This document shows positions 47,424-55,115 of a DNA stretch of 64,000 nt, in pieces. Position 1 is the stretch's first letter. The number at the start of each line of letters is the position of its first letter. The DNA is from an uncultured Flavobacterium sp. (GTDB lineage Bacteria > Bacteroidota > Bacteroidia > Flavobacteriales > Flavobacteriaceae). The notes beneath the pieces are model-generated. The model was not told the DNA's origin and made no database searches. It saw only the letters and a list, made by a program, of their open reading frames with translations. Position numbers and translations under genes: made by a program. The DNA lies in contig CALTVC010000004.1 of assembly GCA_943912855.1 (NCBI GenBank), positions 1 to 64,000 on the forward strand. The letters are read 5' to 3'.

Positions 47424-49115
47424 ATGTCTGACGATAAGAAAGTAATATTTTCGATGTCCCGCGTCAATAAGACGTATCAGGGAGCACAAAAACCGGTACT
47501 TAAAGATATTTACCTTAGCTTCTTTTACGGAGCTAAAATCGGTATTTTGGGTCTTAACGGTTCGGGTAAATCTACCCTTTTAAAAATCATAGCCGGGGTA
47601 GACAAGAGCTATCAGGGCGATGTGGTATTTTCACCGGGCTATACCGTGGGTTATCTGGAGCAGGAACCACAGCTTGACGAAAGCAAAACGGTTATAGAAA
47701 TCGTACGTGAGGGTGTAGCCGAAACGGTAGCCATCCTTGAGGAATTCAACAGCCTTAACGACCAGTTTATGCTACCGGAGGTATATGAGGATGCCGACAA
47801 AATGCAGAAACTAATGGACCGTCAGGCCGATCTTCAGGATAAGATCGACGCTGCCGGTGCATGGGAACTTGATACTAAGCTTGAAATAGCCATGGACGCG
47901 CTTCGTACACCAGAAGCAGACACCCCTATCAGTGTACTATCCGGTGGTGAAAAACGCCGTGTGGCACTATGCCGTCTGTTGCTTCAGCAACCTGATGTAC
48001 TACTACTGGATGAGCCTACCAACCACCTTGACGCAGAAAGCGTACTGTGGTTAGAGCAACACCTTCAGCAGTATGCGGGTACGGTTATCGCCGTAACGCA
48101 CGACCGTTATTTCCTTGATAACGTAGCAGGCTGGATTCTTGAGCTTGACCGTGGCGAGGGTATTCCGTGGAAAGGAAACTATTCGTCCTGGCTAGACCAA
48201 AAAGCGAAACGCCTGGAGCAGGAAGAGAAAACTGCTTCTAAGCGCCGTAAAACCCTTGAGCGCGAGCTCGACTGGGTACGTCAGGGTGCTAAAGGTCGCC
48301 AGACAAAACAAAAAGCTCGTTTACAGAACTACGATAAACTACTTAACGAGGACCAGAAAGAACTTGACGAGAAACTGGAACTCTACATACCTAACGGTCC
48401 AAGGCTGGGTACAAATGTTATTGAAGCCAAAGGCGTTGCCAAAGGTTTTGGCGACAAGCTACTGTATGACAACCTTAACTTTACACTGCCTCAGGCGGGT
48501 ATTGTAGGTATCATTGGGCCAAACGGCGCAGGTAAAACCACCATCTTCCGTATGATTATGGGCGAGCAACAGCCTGATGCCGGTGAGTTTGTAGTAGGTG
48601 AAACCGTAAAAATAGCGTACGTAGACCAGAGCCACTCTAACATAGACCCGAACAAAACCATTTGGGAAAACTTTGCCGATGGACAGGAGCTTATCATGAT
48701 GGGCGGACGCCAGGTAAACAGTCGCGCGTACCTAAGCCGTTTTAACTTCAGCGGAAGCGACCAGAACAAAAAAGTAAGCGCCCTTTCGGGTGGTGAGCGA
48801 AACAGGCTTCACCTTGCCATAACACTTAAGGAAGAAGGTAACGTTCTCCTACTGGATGAGCCTACGAACGACCTTGACGTGAACACGCTTCGTGCACTTG
48901 AAGAAGGTTTGGACAACTTTGCGGGCTGTGGTGTTATCATCAGCCACGACCGTTGGTTCCTGGACAGGGTATGTACGCACATCCTTGCGTTTGAAGGTGA
49001 CTCTGAGGTATACTTCTTTGAAGGAAGCTTCTCTGAATACGAAGAAAACCGTAAAAAACGTCTTGGAGGAGACCTTACCCCTAAACGTATTAAATACAGA
49101 AAACTTATTCGATAA
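47424..49115 (+). CDS. ettA: Energy-dependent translational throttle protein EttA
   Basis: 563-residue ABC-F protein without membrane domains. Two ATPase cassettes: GLNGSGKSTLLK and LSGGEKRRVALCRLLLQQPDVLLLDEPTNHLD in the first; GPNGAGKTTIFR and LSGGERNRLHLA with LLLDEPTNDLD in the second. The arm/linker between has WVRQGAKGRQTKQKARLQNYDKL. The C-terminus ends GDLTPKRIKYRKL, the EttA tail. It binds the ribosomal E site and gates entry into elongation according to ATP/ADP level. Confidence 0.97.
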   Translation: MSDDKKVIFSMSRVNKTYQGAQKPVLKDIYLSFFYGAKIGILGLNGSGKSTLLKIIAGVDKSYQGDVVFSPGYTVGYLEQEPQLDESKTVIEIVREGVAETVAILEEFNSLNDQFMLPEVYEDADKMQKLMDRQADLQDKIDAAGAWELDTKLEIAMDALRTPEADTPISVLSGGEKRRVALCRLLLQQPDVLLLDEPTNHLDAESVLWLEQHLQQYAGTVIAVTHDRYFLDNVAGWILELDRGEGIPWKGNYSSWLDQKAKRLEQEEKTASKRRKTLERELDWVRQGAKGRQTKQKARLQNYDKLLNEDQKELDEKLELYIPNGPRLGTNVIEAKGVAKGFGDKLLYDNLNFTLPQAGIVGIIGPNGAGKTTIFRMIMGEQQPDAGEFVVGETVKIAYVDQSHSNIDPNKTIWENFADGQELIMMGGRQVNSRAYLSRFNFSGSDQNKKVSALSGGERNRLHLAITLKEEGNVLLLDEPTNDLDVNTLRALEEGLDNFAGCGVIISHDRWFLDRVCTHILAFEGDSEVYFFEGSFSEYEENRKKRLGGDLTPKRIKYRKLIR

Positions 49116-49190
49116 TTTTATTAAGTCGAAAGGCTTAAAGTAATAAGGTCGAAAGGCTGGCATCGAATAAATTTTCGAGAATATATGTGA

Positions 49191-49216
49191 AACCCTGCTT
49201 GAGAGAGCAGGGTTTT
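49191..49216 (+). terminator. Terminator of ettA
   Basis: Stem AACCCTGCT/AGCAGGGTT (49191-49199, 49206-49214), loop TGAGAG, short T run. It lies 75 bp behind the stop codon. Confidence 0.8.
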
Positions 49217-49254
49217 GTTGTTCTGGTATAATACGTAGCTTTTTTCAGGCTATT

Positions 49255-49340
49255 CCATGTCGACTGAAGCGCAGCGTAATGGAGACATCTCGAGAATAGA
49301 CAGAGATTTTTCGACTCCGTTGCACTCCGCTCAAAATGGA
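49255..49340. repeat. Dispersed palindromic repeat (family B), copy 2
   Basis: CCATGTCGACTGAAGCGCAG...AAAATGGA, with an inner stem near GAGACATCTC and GAGATTTTTC. Its first 30 bases match 17550-17580 almost exactly. Confidence 0.85.
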
Positions 49341-49382
49341 AAGACGTGAAAAACGTATCACGATTACATAACACCATAACAC

Positions 49383-49411
49383 ACCAAACCCCGCTGATGG
49401 CGGGGTTTGGT
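49383..49411. other. Strong hairpin behind the lipoprotein gene
   Basis: Perfect inverted repeat ACCAAACCCCGC/GCGGGGTTTGGT with 5-base loop, located 64 bp behind the minus-strand lipoprotein stop codon and convergent with ettA. T runs are short, so termination is possible but not certain. Confidence 0.6.
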
Positions 49412-49474
49412 CTTGAATAAAGGTTACCTCCTGTGAAACAGGCAACCAAAATTATGAAAGAAGAAAAAAAATGG

Positions 49475-50002
49475 TTATTTCCTGAAAACGTATTCTACGC
49501 TACCTGACCTATAGTATGGTTCGCCACTGCTGTTTCTGTCCGGGTAACTGGAAAGAATGTTATCATCTACCAGCGTTAGCTCACTACCTATTTTGGTAAG
49601 TGAAATAACTTTATTATCGCCATTCTGGTCGGTATATACCGCTGAGATAACGGCATTCTCATCGTTGCCGGTTTGGGTTTGCCATTGGCCTGAAGCCTGG
49701 AATTCGTTTTTACAGCCCACAGAACCATCTGAAGTACCTATTAGCACACCTGTAATAACATAAGTAAGTGTACCATCAGTATTCAGGGTAATGCGTCCGC
49801 TGTTGTAGCAGCTGGTTTCCTGTTTTTGGTTGGTGCTCGATGTTCCGTCCTGGTTAAAATCGGTTTGGGTTTCGGTATTAACTTCGGTCAGCGAATAGGT
49901 TCCCGCTACACCTGCCGAACTTTTGTTGTCATCATCATTACACGATGTAAGTGCAAGAGCCCCAAGAGCTAGTGCGCCAAAAATAAATTGAGATTTTTTC
50001 AT
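49475..50002 (-). CDS. Lipocalin-like lipoprotein, 175 aa
   Basis: Lipoprotein signal MKKSQFIFGALALGALALTSC (Cys21) followed by NDDDN, an acidic spacer common in exported bacteroidetal lipoproteins, which may favour surface display. The domain begins VAGTYSLTEVNTETQTDF and has GRITLNTDGTLTYVITG, GQWQTQTG and ISLTKIGSELTLVDD. This is the short beta-barrel pattern of lipocalin-like (DUF4923/5004-type) proteins of the phylum. Two Cys (SCYNSG, GCKNEF) could form a disulfide. Stands alone, upstream of the polysaccharide locus and on the other strand. Confidence 0.85.
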   Translation of the reverse strand: MKKSQFIFGALALGALALTSCNDDDNKSSAGVAGTYSLTEVNTETQTDFNQDGTSSTNQKQETSCYNSGRITLNTDGTLTYVITGVLIGTSDGSVGCKNEFQASGQWQTQTGNDENAVISAVYTDQNGDNKVISLTKIGSELTLVDDNILSSYPDRNSSGEPYYRSGSVEYVFRK

Positions 50003-50538
50003 GATTGCTTTTCTAGTGTTAGTTGTCCCAAAACTAAAAAGCTGTTTACTTCATTTTTCTTAAAACCATTGGCTTTACAATAAGTTTAACGACAAAATGC
50101 AATCGAATAAAACATAAACAACTAAAAAACAACACATTAAAAAAATACTAAAAATACAGGTTTAACAAAAATGACAACCTTTACTTTAACTGAAACATTA
50201 ACTACATTTTGCACAATAAACATTTTTTAACAGAAATAATTCCCTCTTTAAGAATTTAAAACCGCATTTATACCAATGTTGCAGTTAGTATTTTACCCCT
50301 ACAAATTTTCACTCTCTACACATTTACCTATACAATACCTATACATTTTGTTAAGACTATTGATTTACAGCTGATTTAACTGCTGATACTTTTTTAACAA
50401 CTCCCTGTTATTCATTGGCAATTCGATAATTGCGATATTCTAAAAAAGCAATGTTTAAAAATGTATAGTTTATATATAGCCGAATAAATTACATCGTTTT
50501 CGTTGATTGTATAATTTTAACATACAAACCTTAAACGA
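50003..50538. other. AT-rich divergent control region before the polysaccharide locus
   Basis: No gene is seen in 536 bp. The stretch 50040-50280 is strongly AT-rich without clear motif. The 11-bp-period direct repeat of ACCTATACA lies at 50326-50345, directly followed by TTTTGTTAAGAC, a word that also occurs at 54998-55009 before susC. A TACTTTTT (50387-50394) is one base from a -7 box and lies 60 bp after the start of the repeat. An inverted half-site TGTATAG is at 50462-50468. Confidence 0.6.
50326..50345 (+). promoter_or_regulatory. Direct repeat ACCTATACA-N2-ACCTATACA, site 1
   Basis: Two exact 9-bp half-sites at 50326-50334 and 50337-50345, period 11 bp, preceded by TTT. It ends 193 bp before the T9SS protein start. 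The same 20 bp, apart from one spacer base, are at 54893-54912 before susC. Presumed binding site of the propeller/LuxR regulator encoded between them. Confidence 0.7.
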
Positions 50539-51960
50539 ATGAATATGGAACTGAAAACATTACTCCTAAAAAACTTTAAACCCCTTATTATGGCAGGCGT
50601 GAGCCTTTGCGGATTACAGGCCGTTGCACAGACCAACATAACTGTAGAGGCCAATGCAAACTGGGTTGGCGGTATGCTTTGTTATGAGAACACGCCAGAA
50701 CAACCTTATATGTGGTACAACGACTGGGGGCTTGCGGATGTAAAAACCGAAAAGAATACCACTAACAACACATTGACCCTCTACCCTAACTATAATACTT
50801 ACGATGCTACCAATGCGTATTGGTCTAACGGTGCTATGGGCAATAAGATACTGGAAGGCATTACAATGGTAATAGACGATGCGCTTGCCACGCAACAGTT
50901 TACTTTTACGGCAAACTTTACATCGTTTACCCTGGCTCAGGGTTACACAGCAACAATGTTCATAAAAACATTTGATGCCAACTGGGGCGCGCTTAACGAA
51001 ACCACCATTCCTGTTACCGGTACCGGAATAAAAAGCATACCATACAATGCCGCACAATATACAGGTGGAGCGCACGTACAATATGGTTTTACTGTAAAAG
51101 GGCTAAATGCTAACCCTATTAACATAACTGAGTACGGTAACATAGTAGTTACTGCCGGAGAACCACAGGCACCACAGGGTACTGAGGTGAGCATAGACAA
51201 TACCTCAACACTGATAGCGTATGCTAACTGGTTCAATCCTGCTGACAATAGTTATGCAGGTGGTACAGAATGGGGTATTCCGGAGGTTAAGACCGTATTG
51301 AACTCCGATGGTTCTATAGACCTGCACCCTAACTTTAATGCTTATGGCGACGGTAGTGATGCTTACTGGGCAAATGGCGCTGTAGGTGCTAAAATTTTTG
51401 AAGGCAATACCTACATAGACGATTCATCATTACTGAACCAGATCGTAACCTTTAACGGGCGATGCGAAAGCAATACCCTGGCTACCGGTTATGTGGCAAG
51501 AGCGTTTATAAAAGTACTTGATGCCAACTACGGGTTGGTTCGCTACATAAACGCCGAACTTGCGTCAGGGCAGGACTTCAGCCTTACGGTATCGCCATCT
51601 GATTATACAAACGGGGCGCATTTCCAGTATGGGTATTCGGTTACGGGACTTAATGCCAATCCTAACCAGGAAGCTGCATTGGGTTTTGCTAAAGTAACCA
51701 ACGGTACTGCAGGCGTAAAAACAATAACAAAATCTACGCTTACCGCTTATCCTAACCCAGTAAACAGCATACTTAACCTTGCTTCAGAAAAAAGCATAGA
51801 TACCATTGTGGTGTACAACATACTGGGGCAGGCTGTAATGAATGCCAAACCCGCTACTACTAACCCTTTCATAAACGTAAGCGCGCTTAACACAGGAGTG
51901 TATATAATCAACGCTACATCAGCTGGTAAGACAGCAACAGTACGCTTTGTTAAGCAATAG
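50539..51960 (+). CDS. T9SS-exported protein with duplicated unknown domain
   Basis: 473 residues. After the signal (…MAGVSLCGLQAVAQ), two copies of a ~165-residue domain follow, about 35-205 and 212-390. Both carry matching words: ANWVGGMLCYEN.. / ANWFNPADNSY, DWGLADVKT / EWGIPEVKT, LTLYPNYNTY / IDLHPNFNAY, AYWSNGAMGNKILEG / AYWANGAVGAKIFEG, HVQYGFTVKGLNANP / HFQYGYSVTGLNANP. The last ~75 residues are a type A T9SS tail (AYPNPVNSILNL, YNILGQAV, GVYIINA). Many exposed Trp and Tyr suggest glycan binding. Its promoter shares the direct repeat with susC, so it belongs to the locus. I recognise no named family for the domain. Confidence 0.88.
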   Translation: MNMELKTLLLKNFKPLIMAGVSLCGLQAVAQTNITVEANANWVGGMLCYENTPEQPYMWYNDWGLADVKTEKNTTNNTLTLYPNYNTYDATNAYWSNGAMGNKILEGITMVIDDALATQQFTFTANFTSFTLAQGYTATMFIKTFDANWGALNETTIPVTGTGIKSIPYNAAQYTGGAHVQYGFTVKGLNANPINITEYGNIVVTAGEPQAPQGTEVSIDNTSTLIAYANWFNPADNSYAGGTEWGIPEVKTVLNSDGSIDLHPNFNAYGDGSDAYWANGAVGAKIFEGNTYIDDSSLLNQIVTFNGRCESNTLATGYVARAFIKVLDANYGLVRYINAELASGQDFSLTVSPSDYTNGAHFQYGYSVTGLNANPNQEAALGFAKVTNGTAGVKTITKSTLTAYPNPVNSILNLASEKSIDTIVVYNILGQAVMNAKPATTNPFINVSALNTGVYIINATSAGKTATVRFVKQ

Positions 51961-51990
51961 TATTCCATCTTTTTATTGTACATAGTTTTT

Positions 51991-52022
51991 AACCGCAATG
52001 CCTTAGGTATTGCGGTTTTTCT
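51991..52022 (+). terminator. Terminator of the T9SS binding-protein gene
   Basis: Stem AACCGCAAT/ATTGCGGTT (51991-51999, 52009-52017), then T residues, 30 bp behind the stop codon. Confidence 0.88.
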
Positions 52023-52069
52023 TTTGGTATTTCTCGTATATTCGTATTTAAAACAAACTACTATAACGT

Positions 52070-54868
52070 TTGAAAAAACTCATCTTCATACTCACCTTAT
52101 TCACGTTCCTTTATGCAGGAGCGCAAGACCTCCCGCCCATATTAAAATACAGCCCCGACAGTTACAGCGCGGGCAACCAAAACTGGATGGTAACCCAGGC
52201 AACCAATGGGTTTATGTATTTTGCCAATAATGAAGGACTCCTGGAATACAACGGATCTGAATGGGCGCTCTACCCCACGCCTAACGAAACCATAATGCGA
52301 TCTGTAAAGGTAATAGGCAACCGCGTATACTGTGGTTTTTATATGGATTTTGGCTACTGGGCACGCAAGGCAGACGGTTCTATGGCGTATACATCGCTCG
52401 GCAGTAAAATCAAAGAGAAGATTATAGACGACGAACAGTTTTGGAACATTACGCAATACGATCGCTGGGTACTGTTTCAGTCGCTCATGCAGATTTTTAT
52501 TTACGATACAAAAACAGGCGCGTTTAACGTAATAGGTTCAGATACTGGGATGCACAGGGTATTTACCGTAAACAATACCATACTTTACCAAACCTTTGGT
52601 TCGGGGCTATTTGAGATAGAAAACGGAAAAAGCAGGTTGCTGACAAATGACGCTTTTCTTGCCGAAAATAAAATCGTAAACCTCTACCCTCGTGATAATG
52701 GCTACCTCGTACTTACACAACACAATGGCTTTTATGAGTTTAAAGACGGGCAGTTTACCAAATGGAACATCCCAGCCGATGCTGATTTGGCAACAGGAAC
52801 CATTTACAGTGGTGGCCTGCTTTCAGATAACAGCTTTGCCATAGGGACGGTAAGTAACGGAATTTTCATTGTTTCTGCCGAAGGGGTTGTAAAATATCAC
52901 ATAACACAAAACAAGGGACTTAGCAATAATACCGCGCTTTCACTCTTTGAAGACGCAGACCGTAACGTATGGGTAGGACTGGATAACGGTATTAACTGCA
53001 TTAACCTGCAGTCGCCGGTACGTAGTTATGTAGATGATACGGGCTTTCTGGGTACGGTGTATACATCGGTACTGCATAATGGGTTGCTATACGTAGGCAC
53101 CAACCAAGGGTTGTTTTGTAAACCGTATCATTCAGCAGAAAACTTTAAGTTCATTCCCGGAACCAAGGGGCAGGTATGGTCGCTTTACGTGTATGACGGC
53201 ACATTGTTTTGCGGTCACGATTTCGGTACGTACATCATTAACGGTAACAGTGCTTCTGTAATATTTCAGGGGCTCGGTACCTGGAAGTTTGAACCGCATC
53301 CGCACAATAAAAACCTGCTCATACAGGGGAACTACATGGGGTTGTCTGTTTTGGAAAAGACTAATAGCGGTTGGAAATTCCGTAACCGGATAAAAGGCTT
53401 TGACGTGTCAAGCCGTTTTTTTGCCATAAGAAAAAACAACGATGTATACATAAGCCATGAATACAAAGGCATTTACCGGATAAGTCTTGATGCGGGTTAT
53501 ACGACAGCAAATAATGTAACCATTTACAAAAACCCGGTTAAAGGCCGTAACGTAAGCCTTGCCACCTTTGCCGATAAGGTATACTTTGCAGGAAAAGAAG
53601 GTATTTTCAGGCTAAACGACAAGAGCAGGCAGTTTGAACGTCAGGCAGGGCTATCAGCGGTTTTTTCCAATGATGAATACACATCGGGTAAACTGATACC
53701 CGACGCCAGTGGCAAACTGTGGTTTTTTACCAAAGACTACATCAATTACCTCTCGGCAGGCAGGCTAAATGCCGAGCTGAAGCACAACATTATCCCTATT
53801 CCGTCCTCTATAACAAATTCTATGCTGGGGTATGAAAACATTACGCAACTTACCCCTAATGTATACCTTATAGGCACTACAGATGGTTATTACACACTGA
53901 ATGTGAATGAGATTTCGTTTAAGAAATACCCCGCCTACATTACTAACATCAGTGTAAACGAGCAGAACAAAACACCTTACCGCATTGATACCCAGCACGA
54001 GGTAACCCTGGGGCATAACGACAACAACATTACGTTTTCCTTTACCGTGCCTGAATATGGTAAATACATAAACGCCGAATACAGCTATAAGCTCGAAGGC
54101 GTTCAGGATGAGTGGAGCACCTGGAGCACAAGGGCATCGGCTACTTTTAAAAACCTATCGCCGGGTGAATATACGTTTAGGGTTAAGGCAAAAACAGGCA
54201 ACTCGCAGTCGGTTAATACTACATCGTATACGTTTACCATAAGTAAGCCGTGGTATGCCACAAATTTTGCGTTGTTTATATACCTGGTCATAGTACTCAT
54301 AGCGGCATATCTTATCAACCGGAGTTATAAGAACTACTACCAGCGCCAACAGGAAAAACTCATTGAAGAAAACAACCGCCTGCTCGAAATCAAAGAACTT
54401 GAAAACGAACAGGAACTTATGCGCCTTAAAAACGACCAGCTTCAGGTAGAGTTTGAAAACAAAAACCGTGAACTTGCTGTAAGTACCATGAACCTCATCA
54501 AGAAAAACGAACTGCTTTCGGCTATTAAAGACGACCTGAAAAAGAGTGGCGAGGAAACCAAGAACTTTAAATCGGTTATTACCACCATCAACAAAAACAT
54601 AAACGAGGACGATACCTGGGATATGTTTAAGGAAGCATTTAACAATGCAGATAAAGACTTTTTGAAGAAAATAAAAGCCGCCCACCCATCGCTTACACCA
54701 AATGATTTACGCCTGTGCGCGTACCTCAGACTGAACTTATCGAGCAAGGAAATAGCGCCGCTGTTAAACATATCAGTGCGCAGCGTGGAGATAAAGCGCT
54801 ATCGTTTGCGTAAAAAGATGGAACTGGCTCACGAATTGGGCTTGGTTGAGTACATTCTGAATGTATAA
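52070..54868 (+). CDS. SusR-like regulator: periplasmic propeller, Y_Y_Y, membrane segment, LuxR HTH
   Basis: 932 residues, starting at TTG (52070); TAA three codons upstream in frame and a good signal peptide (MKKLIFILTLFTFLYAGAQ) fix this start. Residues ~20-620 are propeller repeats of the two-component regulator type (NVWVGLDNGINCINL, LYVGTNQGLF). A Y_Y_Y domain follows (AEYSYKLEGVQDEWSTW...LSPGEYTFRVKA). A membrane segment (FALFIYLVIVLIAAYLI, about 732-748), a coiled coil, and a C-terminal LuxR-type HTH (LTPNDLRLCAYLRLNLSSKEIAPLLN, SVRSVEIKRYRLRKKM) complete it. No kinase domain, so it senses the glycan outside and binds DNA directly, as SusR does. It should bind the direct repeats at 50326 and 54893. 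Confidence 0.93.
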   Translation: MKKLIFILTLFTFLYAGAQDLPPILKYSPDSYSAGNQNWMVTQATNGFMYFANNEGLLEYNGSEWALYPTPNETIMRSVKVIGNRVYCGFYMDFGYWARKADGSMAYTSLGSKIKEKIIDDEQFWNITQYDRWVLFQSLMQIFIYDTKTGAFNVIGSDTGMHRVFTVNNTILYQTFGSGLFEIENGKSRLLTNDAFLAENKIVNLYPRDNGYLVLTQHNGFYEFKDGQFTKWNIPADADLATGTIYSGGLLSDNSFAIGTVSNGIFIVSAEGVVKYHITQNKGLSNNTALSLFEDADRNVWVGLDNGINCINLQSPVRSYVDDTGFLGTVYTSVLHNGLLYVGTNQGLFCKPYHSAENFKFIPGTKGQVWSLYVYDGTLFCGHDFGTYIINGNSASVIFQGLGTWKFEPHPHNKNLLIQGNYMGLSVLEKTNSGWKFRNRIKGFDVSSRFFAIRKNNDVYISHEYKGIYRISLDAGYTTANNVTIYKNPVKGRNVSLATFADKVYFAGKEGIFRLNDKSRQFERQAGLSAVFSNDEYTSGKLIPDASGKLWFFTKDYINYLSAGRLNAELKHNIIPIPSSITNSMLGYENITQLTPNVYLIGTTDGYYTLNVNEISFKKYPAYITNISVNEQNKTPYRIDTQHEVTLGHNDNNITFSFTVPEYGKYINAEYSYKLEGVQDEWSTWSTRASATFKNLSPGEYTFRVKAKTGNSQSVNTTSYTFTISKPWYATNFALFIYLVIVLIAAYLINRSYKNYYQRQQEKLIEENNRLLEIKELENEQELMRLKNDQLQVEFENKNRELAVSTMNLIKKNELLSAIKDDLKKSGEETKNFKSVITTINKNINEDDTWDMFKEAFNNADKDFLKKIKAAHPSLTPNDLRLCAYLRLNLSSKEIAPLLNISVRSVEIKRYRLRKKMELAHELGLVEYILNV

Positions 54869-54892
54869 AACAACTCAACACACTTAATATTT

Positions 54893-54912
54893 ACCTATAC
54901 AACACCTATACA
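54893..54912 (+). promoter_or_regulatory. Direct repeat ACCTATACA-N2-ACCTATACA, site 2
   Basis: Half-sites at 54893-54901 and 54904-54912, period 11 bp, preceded by TTT; ends 203 bp before the SusC start. Matches site 1 (50326-50345) in all but one spacer base. Confidence 0.7.
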
Positions 54913-54967
54913 AAAGCCCTATTTACAAGGTTTTCGTAAAAACTTTTTAAAACCTCAGAAAGCTCAT

Positions 54968-55003
54968 AAAAGCCTGTTAATACTGTATTAGCGGGCTTTT
55001 TGT
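54968..55003 (+). terminator. Terminator behind the regulator, in the susC leader
   Basis: AAAAGCCTGTTAA (54968-54980) pairs with TTAGCGGGCTTTT (54988-55000, three G-T pairs), loop TACTGTA, then TTG. It lies between the direct repeat and susC, so it could end the regulator transcript or attenuate the susC one. Confidence 0.65.
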
Positions 55004-55115
55004 TAAGACAATGTTTCTTTTTTTCGATATGTAGATTTTTTGTAGAGGTTTATTTTATCATTCGCATAAATAACGTTACTAATTTTATAAAATCACAAAA
55101 AACTCTTAACCCAAT

